This document shows, piece by piece, positions 5,211-12,729 of a DNA stretch of 13,154 nt. Position numbers and translations under genes: made by a program. The number at the start of each line of letters is the position of its first letter. Position 1 is the first letter of the stretch. The notes beneath the pieces were generated by a model. It was given only the letters and a program-made list of their open reading frames with translations. It did no database searches and was not told the origin of the DNA. The stretch covers positions 1-13,154 of the forward strand of contig JAIRRR010000075.1 of the NCBI GenBank assembly GCA_031255875.1, read 5' to 3'. The DNA is from Treponema sp. GTDB taxonomy: Bacteria > Spirochaetota > Spirochaetia > Treponematales > Breznakiellaceae.

Positions 5211-7934
5211 ATGGCTGAGGAATTAGATAGCACCCAGAAACCGAAAGTAGAACTTATCAAGCGGCAAAAAGGCGAAGGGGAAACCCCCGCCGGCGGCAAA
5301 AGCGCGGCCGACAGCAACGGCAAAAATATGCCCGAAAAGCCCCGCAAAGTCGTCGTCGTTAAAAAGAGGGCGCCTGCCGCGCCCGCGCCCTCTGCGGCAG
5401 GACCGGTGAAGAGGCCTCAGCCCAAGGTAGTGATCGCCAGGACCGGCGCCAAAGCCGACGCCGCGCCCAAGGACCAGCCCCAGGACGCCGCAGCCCGTGA
5501 CGCCGTTTCCCCGGAAGCGGCGGAAACAGCCGCTGAGGCGCAGGGCGCAGCGGCAAAAACGGACACCGCCCCGGCAGCCGATGCCGGGCAGCAGGCGGCA
5601 AAGCAGGTTGCAAAACCGGCGGAAGGGGGCGGCGCCCCCCAGCCTGCCGGGGAACGGAAAGCGGTTTCGCTGCCCGCCACCCAGCGCCCGGCCATTGCCG
5701 CGGGCAAGGTAAGGGGCCGCCTGGTCGGGCCCAGGCCCGTGCGGGACGACGGCAAGGGCGCGGCTGTTTTCACGCAGCGCCCCTCGGCCGCGGCCGGCAG
5801 GGTAGGAGGCCGGCCGGTCGGGAACCGGACCGGCGGCGAAGGCGGTTTTCCCGGCAGGGCCGGCGATCGCCCCGGCGGCCCCGGAAGGCCGGGCGGGTTC
5901 GGCGGCCAGTACGGCCCCGGAAGGGCCGGCGCGCCGGGCTTCGGCAACAGGCCGGGCGGTTTTGCCGGAAGGCCGCGCCCCGGGGGCCCCCCCAGGCCGG
6001 GAAGCCCCCGTCCGGGCGCGGGAAATCTGCCGCCCCCGGGATCCCCGCCGATCGGCGGCGGGAAAGGCCCGGCGAAAAAGACATTCAAGGCCAAGAGACC
6101 CGTTTACCAGCACCGGGAACACGAGATGGAGGCAAAACTCCTCCAGACCAAGAAAAAAATAGCCGCGACCGCCAATCCGGTCCCCAAAACAATCGACATT
6201 ATGGAAGTCGTATCCGTGTCCGAGCTTGCGAAAAAGATGAACCTCAAGGCGTCGGACCTGATACAAAAGCTCATGAGCATGGGCATGATGGTTACCATCA
6301 ACCAGCAGATAGACGCGGAAACAGCCACGATCCTGGCTGCGGAATTCGGCGCGGATGTAAAGATCGTAAGCCTCTACGAGGAAACGGTAATCGAAAGCGC
6401 GGCGGACGACGCCGCGTCCCTCGCGCCCCGCCCGCCGGTCGTGACCGTAATGGGCCACGTCGATCACGGCAAGACCAAGCTGCTCGACGCCATCCGCAGC
6501 GCGGACGTGGTGGCCGGGGAATTCGGCGGCATTACCCAGCACATAGGCGCCTACATGGTGGACACCCCCCAGGGGAGCATCACCTTCCTTGACACGCCCG
6601 GCCACGAGGCGTTCACCCGTATGAGGGCCAGGGGCGCCCAGGTTACCGACATTGTTGTGCTGGTCGTCGCCGCCGACGACGGGGTCATGCCCCAGACCGT
6701 GGAGGCCGTCAACCACGCAAAAGAGGCGGATGTGCCCATCATAGTCGCCGTGAATAAGATGGACAAGCCGGAAGCCAATCCGGACAGGGTGAAGACCCAG
6801 CTTTCCGAGCACCAGCTTATCCCCGAGGCATGGGGGGGGCAGACCATGTTCGTGGAGCTGTCCGCCCTCAAAAAGGAAGGAATCGACAAGCTGATAGAGG
6901 CGATACTGCTGGAGGCGGAGATTCTCGACCTGAAGGCGAATTACGACCACAGCGCGGAGGGGAAGATCCTGGAAGCGCGGATCGATCACGGCAGGGGCAT
7001 TGTCGCCACGGTACTGGTGGAGCGGGGCACCCTCCGCATAGGCGATTCCTTCGTGGCCGGTATATGGCCCGGAAAGGTGAGGGCGCTTTTCAACGACAAG
7101 GGGGAAAAGGTTACCGAGGCCACGCCTTCGATGCCCGTGGAAGTGCTGGGCTTCGAAGGGGGCCCCAATGCCGGGGAGCCGCTCCAGGTAGTGGACGATG
7201 AAAAAGTGGCCCGGGGGATTTCCGCGAAGCGGCAGGAGCTCAAGCGTTTCGAGGACGCCAAGAATATCAGGAAGATCACCCTGGACAATCTCCGCGATAC
7301 GATCAACGAAGGGTCTGTCCAGGAACTCAAGGTTATCATCAAGGCCGACGTGCAGGGTTCCGCAGAAGCCCTCCGTTCCAGCCTGGAAAAGCTTTCCACC
7401 GCCGAAGTGCGGCTCCACGTTATCCAGGCCCTTCCCGGCGCGATCAACGAGGGGGATGTCGATCTGGCCATCGCGTCCAACGCCATCATCATCGGCTTCA
7501 ACGTGCGGCCGGTGCCCAAGGCAAAACTGCTCGCGGATCAGGAAAAGGTGGACATACGCAAGTACAATGTCATCTACAAGGCGGTAGAAGAGATTCAGCA
7601 GGCCATGGAGGGGATGCTCAAGCCCGACACCAGGGAGGAAGTTATCGCCACCGTGGAGGTGCGGAACACCTTCAAGGTGCCCAAGGCCGGTACGATCGCG
7701 GGCTGTTACGTCCTTACCGGCACGGTCAAGCGCAGCGCCAGCGTCAACGTTATCCGGGAAGACATCGTCATCTACACCGGCAGGATAGCGTCCCTGCGCC
7801 GCTTCAAGGACGACGCCCGGGAAGTGGCCGCGGGTTATGAATGCGGCCTGGGCATTGACGGTTTCGACGGCATCCAGGTAGGGGATCAGCTCGAGGTGTT
7901 CGAGATTGTAGAGGTCGCCCGCAAGCTGGCATAA
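5211..7934 (+). CDS. infB: Translation initiation factor IF-2
   Basis: IF-2 is the GTPase that places fMet-tRNA on the 30S subunit and promotes subunit joining. The 907-residue protein has a long disordered N-terminus: Lys/Ala/Pro-rich up to about 190, then Gly/Pro/Arg-rich to about 285. Next come an IF2_N module (about 328-378, [20 protein letters not shown]) and the G domain with GHVDHGKT (415-422), [18 protein letters not shown] (461-468), NKMD (515-518) and SALK (551-554). Domains II, III and the C-terminal tRNA-binding domain follow, ending [18 protein letters not shown]. All GTPase motifs are intact. ATG 5211 follows AAGGTGG at four-base spacing. The stop is one base from rbfA. Confidence 0.97.
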   Translation: MAEELDSTQKPKVELIKRQKGEGETPAGGKSAADSNGKNMPEKPRKVVVVKKRAPAAPAPSAAGPVKRPQPKVVIARTGAKADAAPKDQPQDAAARDAVSPEAAETAAEAQGAAAKTDTAPAADAGQQAAKQVAKPAEGGGAPQPAGERKAVSLPATQRPAIAAGKVRGRLVGPRPVRDDGKGAAVFTQRPSAAAGRVGGRPVGNRTGGEGGFPGRAGDRPGGPGRPGGFGGQYGPGRAGAPGFGNRPGGFAGRPRPGGPPRPGSPRPGAGNLPPPGSPPIGGGKGPAKKTFKAKRPVYQHREHEMEAKLLQTKKKIAATANPVPKTIDIMEVVSVSELAKKMNLKASDLIQKLMSMGMMVTINQQIDAETATILAAEFGADVKIVSLYEETVIESAADDAASLAPRPPVVTVMGHVDHGKTKLLDAIRSADVVAGEFGGITQHIGAYMVDTPQGSITFLDTPGHEAFTRMRARGAQVTDIVVLVVAADDGVMPQTVEAVNHAKEADVPIIVAVNKMDKPEANPDRVKTQLSEHQLIPEAWGGQTMFVELSALKKEGIDKLIEAILLEAEILDLKANYDHSAEGKILEARIDHGRGIVATVLVERGTLRIGDSFVAGIWPGKVRALFNDKGEKVTEATPSMPVEVLGFEGGPNAGEPLQVVDDEKVARGISAKRQELKRFEDAKNIRKITLDNLRDTINEGSVQELKVIIKADVQGSAEALRSSLEKLSTAEVRLHVIQALPGAINEGDVDLAIASNAIIIGFNVRPVPKAKLLADQEKVDIRKYNVIYKAVEEIQQAMEGMLKPDTREEVIATVEVRNTFKVPKAGTIAGCYVLTGTVKRSASVNVIREDIVIYTGRIASLRRFKDDAREVAAGYECGLGIDGFDGIQVGDQLEVFEIVEVARKLA

Positions 7935-7935
7935 A

Positions 7936-8295
7936 ATGGGCGAACGCAGGATTGAACGGGTAGGGCATCTGATGCAGGAAAAGCTCGGCGCCCTGATTGT
8001 GCAGGGGAAGATCAAAGATCCGCGTGTTGACAGTTTCCTGTCGGTGACCCGGGTCGAGGTATCCCGCGATCTTTCCTTTGCCGACGTGTATGTATCGAGT
8101 TTCAAATCTTCCAAATCGCTTTCGGCGGGCATTGCGGGCCTGCAAAACGCGGCGGGTTTTATCCAGTCGCAGCTTGCCCGGGAAATCCGCCTACGGCAGA
8201 CGCCGAAACTGCGTTTCTTCGAGGACGCCGGATTCCGGGAGGCTTTTGATCTGATTAAAAAAATCGAGGAACTGTCCCGCAATGAGGGAACGTAG
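7936..8295 (+). CDS. rbfA: 30S ribosome-binding factor RbfA
   Basis: The 119-residue protein matches RbfA in size and pattern. It starts RRIERVGHLMQEKLGALI, then has DPRVDSFLSVTRVEVSRDLSFADVYVS on one strand-rich half. The conserved end follows: GFIQSQLAREIRLRQTPKLRF and FEDAGFREAFDLIKKIEEL. RbfA is a KH-fold protein that helps mature the 5' end of 16S rRNA and supports growth in the cold. ATG 7936 is one base after the infB stop and has no strong Shine-Dalgarno, so coupling to infB is likely. The last 14 bases overlap truB. Confidence 0.93.
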   Translation: MGERRIERVGHLMQEKLGALIVQGKIKDPRVDSFLSVTRVEVSRDLSFADVYVSSFKSSKSLSAGIAGLQNAAGFIQSQLAREIRLRQTPKLRFFEDAGFREAFDLIKKIEELSRNEGT

Positions 8296-9205
8296 CGAGC
8301 CGGGTTTTTCAGGGCTGGTGGCGCTTGACAAACAGCCGGGCGTTACCTCCTTTCAGTCGTTGAATCAGGTAAAGAAAATTTTCTCTACCGGCAAGGTCGG
8401 GCATACCGGCACCCTTGATAAATTCGCGTCGGGCCTGCTCCTGATTCTGGTCGGCCGGGCGGCAAAACTCGCCCCCTGGTTTTCCTGCTGCGACAAACGC
8501 TACTCGGCCCGCGTCCGCTTCGGGCTTGAAACCGCCACGCTTGACCCGGAAGGGGAAGCGGTCGCCGAGGCCCCCCTGCCGGAACGGGAGGCCGTGGAAG
8601 AGGCCCTCCTGAAATTCCGGGGGAATATACTCCAGGCGCCTCCCGCCTATTCGGCCATCCATGTGGACGGCGTCCGCTCTTACGAGCTGGCGCGGTCCGG
8701 CGTCCGGGTGGAGCCGGAAAAGAGGCCGGTGGCGATTTACGGCCTGGAGCTTGTGTCCTGGGACCCGCCTTTTGCCCAAATCGAGGTCCACTGCTCAAAG
8801 GGCGCCTATATCCGCTCGCTGGCCCGCGACCTGGCGCTGGAAGCCGGCTCCCGCGCCCACCTTGCGGGCCTGAGGCGCACGGGGGTTTCCCTGTTCAGGC
8901 TTGAAGACGCCGTGCTGCCGGAAAATTTAAGCGCGGGGGCCCTGAAGCCCATAAGCCCCGCGGTCTTCCGGGCGCTGAAACTGCCGGTCCTTGAGGCCGA
9001 CGGGGAGGCCGCCGCGTCCCTTGCCCGGGGCAGGCCCCTCGCGCCCCTGCTGGGCCGCCTGCGTTTTCCCGGCGGGACGGGGCTGCCGGTTTCGGAAGCA
9101 GCCGGGAACGCCGCCGGAATTTTTGACGAGGGCGGCAATTTTATCGCGGTGATCACCCGGGAAGGCGGCCGCTGGGCTTACGGGTACGTCTATGCGCGTG
9201 GTTGA
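8282..9205 (+). CDS. truB: tRNA pseudouridine(55) synthase TruB
   Basis: TruB converts U55 of the tRNA T-loop to pseudouridine. The 307-residue protein shows the family motifs: LVALDKQPGVTSF; the active-site segment GHTGTLDKFASGLL with catalytic Asp46; YSARVRFGLETATLDPEGE; APPAYSAIHVDGVRSYELAR; and VHCSKGAYIRSLARDLA. The motif after the catalytic Asp is Lys-Phe, where many bacteria have Pro-Leu or Pro-Ala, a mild divergence. The C-terminus (from about residue 235) is not a clear PUA domain. ATG 8282 overlaps rbfA by 14 bases, with GAGGA at 8266-8270 inside rbfA as ribosome-binding site. The last 14 bases overlap ribF. Confidence 0.95.
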   Translation: MRERSEPGFSGLVALDKQPGVTSFQSLNQVKKIFSTGKVGHTGTLDKFASGLLLILVGRAAKLAPWFSCCDKRYSARVRFGLETATLDPEGEAVAEAPLPEREAVEEALLKFRGNILQAPPAYSAIHVDGVRSYELARSGVRVEPEKRPVAIYGLELVSWDPPFAQIEVHCSKGAYIRSLARDLALEAGSRAHLAGLRRTGVSLFRLEDAVLPENLSAGALKPISPAVFRALKLPVLEADGEAAASLARGRPLAPLLGRLRFPGGTGLPVSEAAGNAAGIFDEGGNFIAVITREGGRWAYGYVYARG

Positions 9206-9977
9206 ATGGCCCGCTTTGGCGGCGGCGGAAGCGCCCCTCCGGCCTTCCGCGCTCAGCATCGGGGTTTTCGACGGAATCCACCGGGGCCATCAGGAGCTTG
9301 TCAGGAGAATCACCGCGAAAAACGCGGAACTTGTTTCCACGATCATCACGTTCAGGAAAAACCCCAAGGAATTCCTCGGGAAAAAAGACTTTACGGGGGA
9401 CATTCTCAGCCTGGGCCAGAAGCTCGCGATCTTTGAGCGCCTTTCCGTGGCCCAGGTTGTCCTGATTGACTTTTCCGAAAATTTCAGTAGAATTAGCGGG
9501 AGGGAATTCCTCGGCCTTGTGCGGAATCGCCTCTGCCCGGGTTTTGTCGCCGTGGGGAGCAATTTCCGCTGCGGCTACCGGGGGGCTGCCGACGCGGCGC
9601 GCCTGGAGGCGCTTTACCGCAGGGCCGGAATCCCCGTCGATGTGGTCCGACCGGTGCTCGAAGGCGGCTGCCCGGTCAGCTCAAGCCGGATACGGAGCGC
9701 CATAGCCGCCGGGGATTTTTCCGCTGCGGCGCGGCTTTTGGGCAGAAACGTCGAGTTCGACCTTTCGCCCGTTGCCGGGGAACGCCGCGAGGGCGGCAGT
9801 TTCTACCGGACGGCCCCGCTGCGCCGCATTATGCCCGGGCCGGGGGCCTATCCGGCGCTGCTGCGCTGCAAGGGAAAGGCCGGCGCGGCAGAGGCCGTTG
9901 TCGTTGTTTCAAAAGACGGCATTCTTGTTCCCCGGACCGGGGAAGGGGAAACGCCCTGCCGTATTGAATTTATCTAA
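9192..9977 (+). CDS. ribF: RibF-type FAD synthetase, flavokinase half degenerate
   Basis: The 261-residue protein keeps the adenylyltransferase (FAD synthetase) half. GVFDGIHRGHQ at 24-34 carries the nucleotide-binding His-X-X-His; GSNFRCGYRG and VSSSRIRSAI (from 162) follow. A bifunctional RibF is usually about 300 or more residues, and its C-terminal riboflavin kinase has a Gly-rich loop followed by Pro-Thr-Ala-Asn. Here only about 90 residues follow SSSRIR. The text runs LLGRNVEFDLSPVAGERREG to MPGPGAYPALLRCKG with no Pro-Thr-X-Asn. The protein therefore probably makes FAD from FMN but may not phosphorylate riboflavin. ATG 9192 overlaps truB by 14 bases; its ribosome site is weak, so coupling is likely. 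Confidence 0.85.
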   Translation: MRVVEWPALAAAEAPLRPSALSIGVFDGIHRGHQELVRRITAKNAELVSTIITFRKNPKEFLGKKDFTGDILSLGQKLAIFERLSVAQVVLIDFSENFSRISGREFLGLVRNRLCPGFVAVGSNFRCGYRGAADAARLEALYRRAGIPVDVVRPVLEGGCPVSSSRIRSAIAAGDFSAAARLLGRNVEFDLSPVAGERREGGSFYRTAPLRRIMPGPGAYPALLRCKGKAGAAEAVVVVSKDGILVPRTGEGETPCRIEFI

Positions 9978-9997
9978 AGGGTTCCGAAATATCGGAT

Positions 9998-10028
9998 TTG
10001 GAGCCTGTTCCGGGGCCTTGTATAGGCC
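9998..10028 (+). promoter_or_regulatory. Candidate rpsO-pnp promoter with a dyad on the -10
   Basis: TTGGAG (9998-10003) and TATAGG (10021-10026) are separated by exactly 17 bases. A perfect dyad GGCCT-TGTAT-AGGCC (10014-10028) covers the -10, a possible operator position. Expected start is about 10033, giving a leader of roughly 43 bases. Confidence 0.5.
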
Positions 10029-10032
10029 TTCC

Positions 10033-10067
10033 GCCCCTATTCGGGCATCATCCGGGTTTTTAAGGAG
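10033..10067 (+). promoter_or_regulatory. rpsO leader: small hairpin and ribosome-binding site
   Basis: GCCC (10033-10036) pairs with GGGC (10043-10046) around a six-base loop, right at the expected transcript 5' end. The same GCCCC can instead pair with GGGGC at 10012-10016 in read-through transcripts from upstream. TAAGGAG (10061-10067) is a strong Shine-Dalgarno eight bases before the ATG. S15 represses its own mRNA through leader structures in several bacteria; this leader is a candidate, unproven. Confidence 0.4.
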
Positions 10068-10075
10068 TATAATAC

Positions 10076-10345
10076 ATGGCTTTGACTAAAGATCAAGCGG
10101 CTTCCATTGTGGCAAAGTTCGGCAAAAGCGGGAAAGATACCGGCGCGTCGGAAGTCCAGGTTGCGCTGCTGACCGAGCGGATTAACCAGCTTACGGGGCA
10201 CTGCAAGCAGTTCAAAAAAGATAAATCCAGCCAGCGGGGTTTATTGATTCTGGTAGGAAAGCGCCGCCGCCTGTTGAAGTATTTGCAGCGGACGAATCTC
10301 GAAAAATACCGGTCCCTGATCAAGGAATTGGGCCTGCGCAAATAG
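10076..10345 (+). CDS. rpsO: 30S ribosomal protein S15
   Basis: The product is 89 residues, the standard S15 length, and is recognisable from end to end. It contains GSEVQVALLTERINQLTGHCK (helix alpha1-alpha2 region), the rRNA-contact stretch KDKSSQRGLLILVGKRRRLL, and the end YLQRTNLEKYRSLIKELGLRK. S15 is a primary binder of the 16S rRNA central domain. ATG 10076 is preceded by TAAGGAG. pnp starts 15 bases after the stop, the classical rpsO-pnp pair. A candidate promoter with its own leader lies upstream, so it may be expressed separately from the rimP operon. Confidence 0.97.
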   Translation: MALTKDQAASIVAKFGKSGKDTGASEVQVALLTERINQLTGHCKQFKKDKSSQRGLLILVGKRRRLLKYLQRTNLEKYRSLIKELGLRK

Positions 10346-10360
10346 CGCGAAAAGGAAAAA

Positions 10361-12508
10361 ATGGTACAAAGAGTAAGTTATCAGATAGCCGGCCAGGATC
10401 TGGTCCTGGAAACCGGCAGAATCGCGAAACAGGCCAATGGCGCGGTGTTTGCCCAATACGGCGGTTCCGCGGTAATCGCCACGGTTTGTTCGTCCGCGGA
10501 ATCCGTGGAAGGCCTTGATTATGTCCCGCTTACCGTGGACTACAACGAGAAATACTACGCGGCCGGGAAAATCCCCGGCGGTTTTATCAAAAGGGAGGGC
10601 CGCCCCAAGGACAAGGAGATCCTGGTTTCCCGGCTCATCGACCGGCCGATGAGGCCGCTCTTTGAAAAGAGTTTCGGCAGGGAAATCCAGGTAGTGCCCA
10701 CCACCGTTTCCGCCGACCAGGTAAACCCCCCGGATATTTTGGCCATCATTGCCGCTTCCGCGGCGGTCCATATTTCTGACATACCCTTTAACGGCCCCAT
10801 CGCGGGGGTACGGGTCTGCGCCCTGGGGGACGATCTTATCATCAACCCTACCTATGCGCAGGTTGAAAAATCCCGCCTTGAGATCATTGTTGCCGGGACC
10901 AAAGACGGGATAACCATGGTAGAAGGCGGCGCGGCGGAGGTCAGCGAGGATCTGATGGTCGCCGCGCTTGAAAAGGCCCACAAGGTAATCGCCGATCTTT
11001 GCCTCTTGCAGGAAAAGCTTCGGGAGCTGTCGGGCAGGGAGAAACTCCCCCTTACGGAGCCAGGCTGTTCGCTGGAAAATGCCGCGGCCATCCGTTCCGC
11101 CGCCATGCCCGCCCTGGAAACCGCCTGCTTTGTCAAGGGCAAGCACGAACGGCGCGAGGCCATGGGCAAAGTCAAGTCGGACCTTGCGTCCCGGTACGCC
11201 GCCCAGCTTGAGGATGAAAACCAGAAGAAACTTTTCAACGCCCTTTTCGAGGAGATGGAGTACGAAATTCTCCGTTCCTCGATCCTGGACAAGGGGCTGC
11301 GCGTTGACGGCCGGGGGACCGAGGATATCCGGGACATTAGCTGCGAGGTCGGGGTGCTGCCCAGGACCCACGGGTCGGCGCTTTTTACCCGGGGCGAAAC
11401 CCAGGCCCTGGTGGCGACCACCCACGGTACTGTTGTAGACGAACAGATATTCGACGATATTGAGGGGGACAAGCGGGAGAACTTTATCCTCCATTACAAT
11501 TTCCCCCCCTATTCGGTGGGAGAAGTCGGGCGCATGGGGACCGGCCGCCGGGAGATCGGCCACGGGAATCTTGCCCGCCGCTCGCTTGAGGCCATGGTCC
11601 CCTCCAAGGAAGAATTTCCCTATACCGTCCGCGTCGTATCGGAGATCATGGAATCCAACGGATCTTCTTCCATGGCCTCGGTCTGCGGCGGCACGCTTTC
11701 CATGCTCCATGCCGGCGTCCCCATGAAGAAGCCCGTGGCCGGTATCGCGATGGGCCTTATCACCGAGGGGAAAGGCGGGCCGGACGACCGCTACGCGGTG
11801 CTGTCGGACATCCTGGGCGAGGAAGATCACCTGGGCGACATGGACTTCAAAGTCGCGGGCACTGAGGACGGCATTACCGGCTTCCAGATGGACATCAAGA
11901 TCGCCGGGGTAAGCCCGGAAGTGATGCGCAAGGCCCTGGACCAGGCCAGGAGGGGCAGGCTCCACATTCTGTCCATCATGAACAAAACCATCGACAAGCC
12001 GACCGCCGAGATAAGCGAGTACGCGCCCAAGATAGTGACGCTGCGTATCGACACCGACAAGATCGGCGCCCTTATCGGCCCCGGGGGGAAGAACGTCAAG
12101 GCCCTCTGCGAGCAGTACAGCGTGAAGATCAACACCGATGACGACGGCACGGTTACTATTTACGGGAAAAACGCCAAAGACGCGGAAGACGCCAGGACCG
12201 CCGTTAACGGCATCGTATCGGACCCCGAGGTGGGGCTGGTGTACCAGGGCCAGGTAAAGCGCATCATGGATTTCGGCGCCTTTGTGGAAATACTTCCCGG
12301 CAAGGAAGGGCTGGTGCACATCTCCAAACTTTCCCGGCAGCGTATCGCCCAGGTAACGGACGTGCTGAAAGAAGGGCAGGAGATTCCTGTAAAACTTCTG
12401 GAAATCGACAAGATGGGCAGGCTCAACCTGTCGTATATCGACGCCATTGATCCCGCCGGGGAAAGCCAGGGCGGCGGCCGGCCGAGAAACGACCGCCCCA
12501 GGCGCTGA
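10361..12508 (+). CDS. pnp: Polyribonucleotide nucleotidyltransferase (PNPase)
   Basis: PNPase degrades RNA 3' to 5' using phosphate and can add 3' tails. The 715 residues contain a first RNase PH domain (PGGFIKREGRPKDKEIL, SRLIDRPMRPLF), a helical linker (about 215-295) and the catalytic second RNase PH domain. That second domain shows GTGRREIGHGNLARR and EDHLGDMDFKVAGT; Asp489 and Asp495 correspond to the catalytic Asp pair of E. coli. A KH domain with GPGG (573-576), an S1 domain (about 625-695: VYQGQVKRIMDFGAFVEILP) and a short Gly/Arg-rich tail follow. No key residue seems lost. ATG 10361 follows AAAGGAAAA. It is probably cotranscribed with rpsO. Confidence 0.97.
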   Translation: MVQRVSYQIAGQDLVLETGRIAKQANGAVFAQYGGSAVIATVCSSAESVEGLDYVPLTVDYNEKYYAAGKIPGGFIKREGRPKDKEILVSRLIDRPMRPLFEKSFGREIQVVPTTVSADQVNPPDILAIIAASAAVHISDIPFNGPIAGVRVCALGDDLIINPTYAQVEKSRLEIIVAGTKDGITMVEGGAAEVSEDLMVAALEKAHKVIADLCLLQEKLRELSGREKLPLTEPGCSLENAAAIRSAAMPALETACFVKGKHERREAMGKVKSDLASRYAAQLEDENQKKLFNALFEEMEYEILRSSILDKGLRVDGRGTEDIRDISCEVGVLPRTHGSALFTRGETQALVATTHGTVVDEQIFDDIEGDKRENFILHYNFPPYSVGEVGRMGTGRREIGHGNLARRSLEAMVPSKEEFPYTVRVVSEIMESNGSSSMASVCGGTLSMLHAGVPMKKPVAGIAMGLITEGKGGPDDRYAVLSDILGEEDHLGDMDFKVAGTEDGITGFQMDIKIAGVSPEVMRKALDQARRGRLHILSIMNKTIDKPTAEISEYAPKIVTLRIDTDKIGALIGPGGKNVKALCEQYSVKINTDDDGTVTIYGKNAKDAEDARTAVNGIVSDPEVGLVYQGQVKRIMDFGAFVEILPGKEGLVHISKLSRQRIAQVTDVLKEGQEIPVKLLEIDKMGRLNLSYIDAIDPAGESQGGGRPRNDRPRR

Positions 12509-12514
12509 TAAAAA

Positions 12515-12552
12515 GCCGGCCTGCGCGCGCCAGGGGCGCGGATCGGCGCTGT
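12515..12552 (+). other. GC-rich stem-loop just after pnp
   Basis: CGCGCC (12526-12531), loop AGG and GGCGCG (12535-12540) form a perfect stem, with an outer GCCG/CGGC pair (12515-12518 with about 12544-12547). Only TGTTT follows, so it is at best a weak terminator. It could be a barrier to 3' decay of the pnp mRNA. Confidence 0.35.
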
Positions 12553-12599
12553 TTCAGGGAAGCGGGAAAGGTTTGGAAACCGGGCGCGCCGGCAGACTG

Positions 12600-12636
12600 T
12601 TGCATCTGTGGGTTTTTTGCCTATATAGGCAAAAAA
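12600..12636 (+). promoter_or_regulatory. Perfect 24-bp palindrome with a possible promoter
   Basis: TTTTTTGCCTAT (12613-12624) is followed directly by its exact complement (12625-12636). The centre reads TATATA (12622-12627), and TTGCAT lies 16 bases upstream (12600-12605), so this could be the promoter of the permease gene with an operator over the -10. With no loop, the sequence is better suited to a dimeric DNA-binding protein than to an RNA hairpin. The A/T-rich arms stand out from the GC-rich surroundings. Confidence 0.4.
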
Positions 12637-12677
12637 TCTCGATTAACGGGCGTGCCCGGAAGGCGCGGCCCGCAAGC

Positions 12678-12700
12678 CCGGGGCCTGCCCCGGTTTCTTT
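12678..12700 (+). terminator. Intrinsic terminator between pnp and the lptF/lptG-like gene
   Basis: CCGGGG (12678-12683), tetraloop CCTG and CCCCGG (12688-12693) make a perfect 6-bp GC stem followed by TTTCTTT (12694-12700). It lies 170 bases after pnp and 29 before the next ATG. It most likely ends the rpsO-pnp transcript. If the palindrome at 12613 is a promoter, it would also act as a leader attenuator for the permease. Confidence 0.65.
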
Positions 12701-12729
12701 ATGGGGGAGGGTTTGGTTCCGCAGGAATA

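Noticed and set aside
5223..8282. A 1019-codon open frame on the minus strand, opposite infB and rbfA
   Set aside because: It exactly mirrors infB and rbfA, which have all family motifs. In GC-rich genes the codons that would give antisense stops (TTA, CTA, TCA) are rare, so such frames stay open by composition. The translation is rich in His/Arg/Gly/Leu with no recognisable domain.
10241..12319. A 692-codon minus-strand frame opposite pnp
   Set aside because: Same codon-bias shadow effect; pnp is complete and certain on the plus strand.
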